9,555 bases of DNA from Clostridium sp. (lineage in GTDB: Bacteria > Bacillota > Clostridia > Clostridiales > Clostridiaceae). Shown in pieces: positions 6,698-9,555 of this stretch; position 1 is the stretch's first letter; every line of letters starts with the position of its first letter. The notes below the pieces were generated by a model. The model saw nothing but the letters and a program-made list of their open reading frames with translations. It did not search any database and was not told the origin of the DNA. The stretch covers positions 1 to 9,555 of the forward strand of contig JAAZGI010000501.1 of assembly GCA_012511315.1 (NCBI GenBank), in the 5' to 3' direction. The position numbers and the translations under genes were made by a program.

Positions 6698-7591
6698 ATG
6701 GGTCAAGAAATTTTAGAGTACCAGCAAACATATAATCTAGCCATAGCAAATTTGCGAAAAAACGAGGACGTTTTAGCCATCCTTGTCTTTGGGAGTATGG
6801 TTAGTGGAGATCTTTGGGAAAAATCGGATATTGACTTTTTTGTCATTATGAAGAAGTGGCAACCGGGCATGACCAATGTGCACTCAGATGATTTGGGAAA
6901 ACCAGTTCATTGTAAATTTCTCTCCAAGCGAGAATTCATGAAGTCCAAGGGATTTGATTTAAAAGGGAGTTTTCTACATCGTCTATTTGCTTCCAGTCGC
7001 TTGGTTTATTGTAAGGATAAAGATATTGAAGACCGTTTTAATAATGGTAGAGGCTATGGTAATCAGTCTCGGAGGATTTGGACCTTAGCCTATGTAGGAA
7101 AAGTAATTAAAGGAACGGATTCTGTTCGGAAATCCTTGAACAATGGGAATGAATTGGCGGCCTATGTCACTTTAATGGACACCATGAATTGGTATGCCAT
7201 GGTCCTCATCAACGATGGGGGTTATATGGTCTCCAAGGATAATATTAATATTGCAGCAGAACTATTTACGGAATATCGAGATCGCTTTAAAAACTTGGTA
7301 ACAGGGGGCGATTTGCATAACCGCATTGTAGATACCTTACATTGGATCTTAGATGAAATGGATCGTGATTTACGCCATCTCACCGATATTTTGTATCAGT
7401 ATTTATCTGAAAAAGAAGAGCCCTTGTCGGCTAATGATATTCAATCAGATCCTTTGTTTTTCCCATACCATGTGGAAGTAGAGGCGATTTTATCCTTACT
7501 TTATGAAAAAAGACTGTTAAAACGAAGTCAGCGCGAATATAAAGGAAGTTCTGAGACGAGCCTCATAAGGGAGAATGTGTATTGCATATGA
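6698..7591 (+). CDS. Nucleotidyltransferase-fold protein, YgxA-like
   Basis: This 297-residue protein has a pol-beta-type nucleotidyltransferase motif near the N-terminus: LVFGSMVSGD...SDIDFFVI, i.e. Gly32-Ser33 followed by Asp44-x-Asp46, the metal-binding pair. The third acidic residue expected on a later strand is not obvious, since the matching strand reads VHCKF. The middle (about 115-235) looks all-helical, like the helical partner domain of many such proteins. The C-terminus (about 245-297) resembles, from memory, that of Bacillus YgxA. The substrate is unknown: such folds modify antibiotics, proteins or RNA, or act as toxins. It starts 5 nt after hflX. The AAGGA at 6681-6685 lies 12 nt from the ATG and inside hflX, so translation is probably coupled. 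It overlaps the next gene by 4 nt. The substrate should be left open. Confidence 0.85.
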   Translation: MGQEILEYQQTYNLAIANLRKNEDVLAILVFGSMVSGDLWEKSDIDFFVIMKKWQPGMTNVHSDDLGKPVHCKFLSKREFMKSKGFDLKGSFLHRLFASSRLVYCKDKDIEDRFNNGRGYGNQSRRIWTLAYVGKVIKGTDSVRKSLNNGNELAAYVTLMDTMNWYAMVLINDGGYMVSKDNINIAAELFTEYRDRFKNLVTGGDLHNRIVDTLHWILDEMDRDLRHLTDILYQYLSEKEEPLSANDIQSDPLFFPYHVEVEAILSLLYEKRLLKRSQREYKGSSETSLIRENVYCI

Positions 7592-8232
7592 GTTATACAG
7601 TAAGAAAAGAAGGGATTGGCGAATATACGGAAAAAAAATCCGTGTTCGTTGGTCGTATTCGCCGCTGTACTAGCGAAGAGGAAGCACGGGCTTTTATTGA
7701 TGAAATCCGTAAAAAGGAACGAACGGCACGTCATCACGTTTTTGCTTATGTGATTGGCGAAGAAATGCCAACGGTTCGCTACTCAGATGATGGAGAACCT
7801 CAAGGAACGGGTGGCCTCCCGGTCCTTAATGTACTGAATCAACATGAACTATCTAATGTGTGTTTGGTAGTGACTCGTTTTTTTGGCGGGATCCTCTTAG
7901 GCGCACCTGGTTTAACCAGGGCCTATGGTAAGGCAGCAGTGGAAGCCGTTAACTCGGTGGATCATTGGCAAGTAGTAGAAGGAGTCAGCTTTTCAGTCAG
8001 CTTGCCCTATGATATTCACGCTCGCTTAAAAGCATTTTTAGATGGCATTCAAGTGTTATCCAGTGAATTTGGTCAAGATGTTACGTTAAACCTTTTAACC
8101 ACTTTGGGAGACGAGGAGGATTTGATGAACTCCTTAACCGATCTTAGTGGAGGTAAGGCAGAGTTCTCGGAAACGAAAACTGCCAAATATTTTCTCCGGC
8201 GTGATGGACTGTTAGAAGAGGTAAAGGAATAA
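7588..8232 (+). CDS. yigZ: YigZ / IMPACT (UPF0029) family protein
   Basis: This 214-residue protein belongs to the YigZ/YvyE family, bacterial relatives of the eukaryotic IMPACT/Yih1 N-terminal fold. Residues about 1-125 hold the family core: ARHHVFAYVIG (48-58), YSDDGEPQGTGGLP (65-78) and TRFFGGILLGAPGLTRAYG (96-114). Residues about 135-200 form the small ferredoxin-like C-terminal domain (DUF1949 type). The biochemical role in bacteria is unsettled; the fold resembles EF-G domain IV, and the eukaryotic relatives act on translation control. The ATG at 7588 overlaps the previous gene's TGA as ATGA. An in-frame TTG at 7582 sits at a better distance (7 nt) from AAGGGAGA (7567-7574) and would add two residues, so the exact start is open. 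Confidence 0.93.
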   Translation: MSYTVRKEGIGEYTEKKSVFVGRIRRCTSEEEARAFIDEIRKKERTARHHVFAYVIGEEMPTVRYSDDGEPQGTGGLPVLNVLNQHELSNVCLVVTRFFGGILLGAPGLTRAYGKAAVEAVNSVDHWQVVEGVSFSVSLPYDIHARLKAFLDGIQVLSSEFGQDVTLNLLTTLGDEEDLMNSLTDLSGGKAEFSETKTAKYFLRRDGLLEEVKE

Positions 8233-8484
8233 ACCAAAAGTTCATTTAAAAATAAAGACTGACTTTTAAAATAAGAAGATATTAAAAAGACAGACAGGGA
8301 CCAGTTTTGTTTTTGTGGTTCTTCAACAGGGTAATTTAAGTTGAAGCGAAAAAACTAAAAGAAATTTGAAAGAAATCCGAAAAAAAGTTCACCGAAAAAA
8401 ATGGTCGAAAACACATGCTCAGAAAAAACGGGTGAGAAAGTATATGGCAGGGGACGTTCGCCTTGGAACAGGACCATGGGTAAA

Positions 8485-8513
8485 TTGAAAACCGGTGGGC
8501 ACTCTGCTATAAT
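8485..8513 (+). promoter_or_regulatory. yebC: Near-consensus sigma-A promoter of yebC
   Basis: TTGAAA (8485-8490), a 17-bp spacer and TATAAT (8508-8513), with TGC just before the -10 giving an extended -10. Transcription would begin near 8520, about 25 nt before the yebC ATG. This indicates strong constitutive transcription independent of the hflX operon. Confidence 0.9.
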
Positions 8514-8530
8514 TTCCAAGGTATATAAAT

Positions 8531-8537
8531 AGGAGGT
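8531..8537 (+). promoter_or_regulatory. yebC: Strong Shine-Dalgarno site of yebC
   Basis: AGGAGGT lies 7 nt before the ATG at 8545, which settles the start at MAGHSKW, the standard family N-terminus. Confidence 0.9.
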
Positions 8538-8544
8538 AGAGAAT

Positions 8545-9282
8545 ATGGCAGGACATTCAAAGTGGAAAAATATCCAAAATAAGAAAAACAAAACCGATGC
8601 AGCCAGAGCACGAGTTTTTACAAAACTAGGTAAGGAACTGATGGTGGCAGCTAAGGATAATCCTAATATAGAAACAAACTCTCGACTAAAAGATGCGGTA
8701 GCTAAAGCTAAGGCTGCTAATATGCCCACAGACAATATCAACCGAGCAATCAAAAAAGCAGCTGGGGAATTGGATGGGGCGAATTATGAAGATATCACCT
8801 ATGAAGGTTATGGACCTGGTGGAACAGCCTTTATCGTTGAAACTCTCACTGATAACAAAAACCGGACAGCTGCGACTGTGCGCCATGCTTTTGATAAAGT
8901 TGGTGGGAATCTTGGCACAACAGGATCCGTTACATTCATGTTTAATCGTAAAGGGCAGATTATTCTTGAAGTTACCGACGAGATTGACCTGGATGAACTT
9001 GAAATGTTAGCCATTGAAGCTGGAGCCGAAGATATTATTCGGGAAGAAGAAGCCATTGAGATTATTACAGAGCCAGAAGACTTTAATAGGGTAGCTGAGG
9101 CATTGGAAGAAGCCGGTTATAAACCAGTTGATTCAGGAATTAATATGGTTCCTAATGTTTCAACAGAAGTGGATTTAGAAACAGCAGAAAAAACTCAAAA
9201 GCTTATCGATATGCTGGAAGAAGACGATGATATCAAAGATGTTTACCACAACACAGATTTCCCTGACGAGTTTGAAGGGTAG
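8545..9282 (+). CDS. yebC: YebC/PmpR (TACO1) family protein
   Basis: This 245-residue protein is a full-length member of the YebC/TACO1 family. The N-terminal signature MAGHSKWKNIQNKK (1-14) is followed by the family segments NMPTDNINRAIKKAAGE (about 59-75), YEGYGPGGTAFIVETLTDNKNRT (about 87-109) and GSVTFMFNRKG (about 126-137). The C-terminal half is acidic. It was long annotated as a DNA-binding transcriptional regulator (PmpR). More recent work on TACO1 and bacterial homologues points to a translation factor that helps ribosomes through difficult sequences such as proline runs. It has its own promoter and terminator, so it is monocistronic. The usual neighbour ruvC is not in view. Confidence 0.97.
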   Translation: MAGHSKWKNIQNKKNKTDAARARVFTKLGKELMVAAKDNPNIETNSRLKDAVAKAKAANMPTDNINRAIKKAAGELDGANYEDITYEGYGPGGTAFIVETLTDNKNRTAATVRHAFDKVGGNLGTTGSVTFMFNRKGQIILEVTDEIDLDELEMLAIEAGAEDIIREEEAIEIITEPEDFNRVAEALEEAGYKPVDSGINMVPNVSTEVDLETAEKTQKLIDMLEEDDDIKDVYHNTDFPDEFEG

Positions 9283-9306
9283 GATTTTTATTTTTTATTA
9301 GTTTTA

Positions 9307-9355
9307 AAATAAGAGGGGTCAAGACAAAAATGACTTGACCCCTCTTATTTTTTTT
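9307..9355 (+). terminator. Intrinsic terminator of yebC
   Basis: A perfect 17-bp inverted repeat (9307-9323 with 9334-9350) with core AAGAGGGGTCAAG and a 10-nt A-rich loop is followed by more T, giving a run of eight T (9348-9355). It starts 24 nt after the yebC stop. The A/T flanks would also permit some termination on the minus strand. Confidence 0.93.
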
Positions 9356-9400
9356 GTTATAGGAAACTATACAAATCTGGAAGGCTCCAAAGCCGCTGTG

Positions 9401-9406
9401 TATAAT
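9401..9406 (+). promoter_or_regulatory. Possible -10 element before the transposase frame
   Basis: A perfect TATAAT lies about 28 nt before the TTG start of the transposase frame. The hexamer 17 bp upstream (TGGAAG) is a poor -35, so this is only a candidate. Confidence 0.35.
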
Positions 9407-9433
9407 GGTTATATAACTTTTAATTGAGGGTGG

Positions 9434-9555
9434 TTGTATGGGCGTTATCAAGAAAATTTTAATGACCATTGGAATCAGTTTGTCGCAAAGCATCCAAAGA
9501 TGATTCGTCAATCAGTACACAAAGAAGTTAATCGGATGCTAAGCTGTGGACTGAT
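9434..9555 (+). CDS. IS91-like transposase, N-terminus (partial, runs off the window)
   Basis: A frame opens after a TGA (9425-9427) and stays open for 40 codons to the window edge. Its residues include FNDHWNQFVAKHP and SVHKEVNRMLSCG. This matches my recollection of the N-terminus of IS91-type transposases: a short helix with an H-[WY]-x-x-F core, then a helix ending in ML.CG that leads into a zinc-binding domain (Zn_Tnp_IS91), before the Y2 HUH catalytic domain that would lie beyond the edge. The only in-frame start is TTG at 9434. An ATG at 9438 is in another frame and stops after 22 codons. GAGGG (9426-9430) is only 3 nt from the TTG, so the true start is uncertain. Confidence 0.6.
   Translation, partial: MYGRYQENFNDHWNQFVAKHPKMIRQSVHKEVNRMLSCGL
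9434..9555 (+). mobile_element. Left part of an IS91-like insertion element (partial)
   Basis: Inferred from the transposase frame alone. IS91-type elements move by rolling-circle transposition and have no terminal inverted repeats or target duplication, so the left boundary cannot be fixed by eye. It should fall between the yebC terminator (9355) and 9434. A small hairpin GGCTCCAAAGCC (9383-9394) lies in that interval. Confidence 0.45.

Larger units (their letters stand above)
8233..8544. other. Intergenic region between yigZ and yebC
   Basis: This 312-bp gap is A-rich on the plus strand, with several A-tracts between 8349 and 8428 and no credible gene. It has a weak wobble-rich stem (8296-8303 with 8316-8323) without a U tract, so the end of the hflX operon is not marked by a clear intrinsic terminator. 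The right end holds the yebC promoter. Confidence 0.6.

Noticed and set aside
8296..8323. Terminator for the hflX operon
   Set aside because: The 8-bp stem needs three G-U pairs, has a 12-nt loop and no U tract after it.
8349..8428. Phased A-tracts forming a bent upstream element for yebC
   Set aside because: The tract centres are spaced about 31, 15, 12 and 16 bp, which does not match the helical repeat, and they end more than 50 bp from the -35.

Overview
The window reads as ordinary chromosome of a low-GC Gram-positive bacterium, most likely a clostridial Firmicute. The signs are strong GGAGG-type ribosome binding sites, TTGAAA/TATAAT promoters, intrinsic terminators with long U tracts, and protein sequences of clostridial type. 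A placement near the Eubacteriaceae is a guess from the look of the proteins, not something I could test.

Left part, minus strand (about 120 to 4030). hpt (hypoxanthine phosphoribosyltransferase) ends in its own terminator at 3454-3482. A separate promoter (3363-3390) then drives a class A penicillin-binding protein gene (ATG at 3319, stop at 638) and a DNA-alkylation repair methyltransferase gene (ogt type, 623 to 159), which close at a strong hairpin (122-158). The PBP gene carries an in-frame TAA at 2915-2917. This stop cuts off the membrane anchor and the catalytic glutamate of the glycosyltransferase from the rest of the enzyme, yet every downstream motif is intact. The PBP ends in about 15 perfect or near-perfect TQPPA pentapeptides encoded by a 15-bp tandem array. 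The first 78 bases look like the 3' end of a plus-strand gene that I cannot identify.

Middle (4028 to 4811) is a 784-bp AT-rich divergent intergenic region with no credible gene and only a likely extended -10 promoter for the rightward operon.

Right part, plus strand (4833 to 8229). A tight operon holds hflX (ribosome-splitting GTPase with an extra N-terminal domain of about 175 residues), a nucleotidyltransferase-fold protein and a YigZ/IMPACT-family protein, with a 5-nt gap and an ATGA overlap. The extra HflX domain carries an E...HxH-x7-SxxD pattern, the signature of JAMM/MPN+ metalloproteases; this is the most interesting architectural observation. A 312-bp gap then contains a near-consensus extended -10 promoter for yebC, whose product belongs to the YebC/TACO1 translation-factor family and whose gene ends in a 17-bp terminator hairpin. 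At the right edge an IS91-like transposase frame begins and runs off the window.

Functionally the right half is translation-themed (HflX, YigZ/IMPACT, YebC). The left half is cell wall, purine salvage and DNA repair. I see no CRISPR array, tRNA, rRNA or phage structural gene. The window is mostly core genome with one broken wall gene and one mobile element at the edge.
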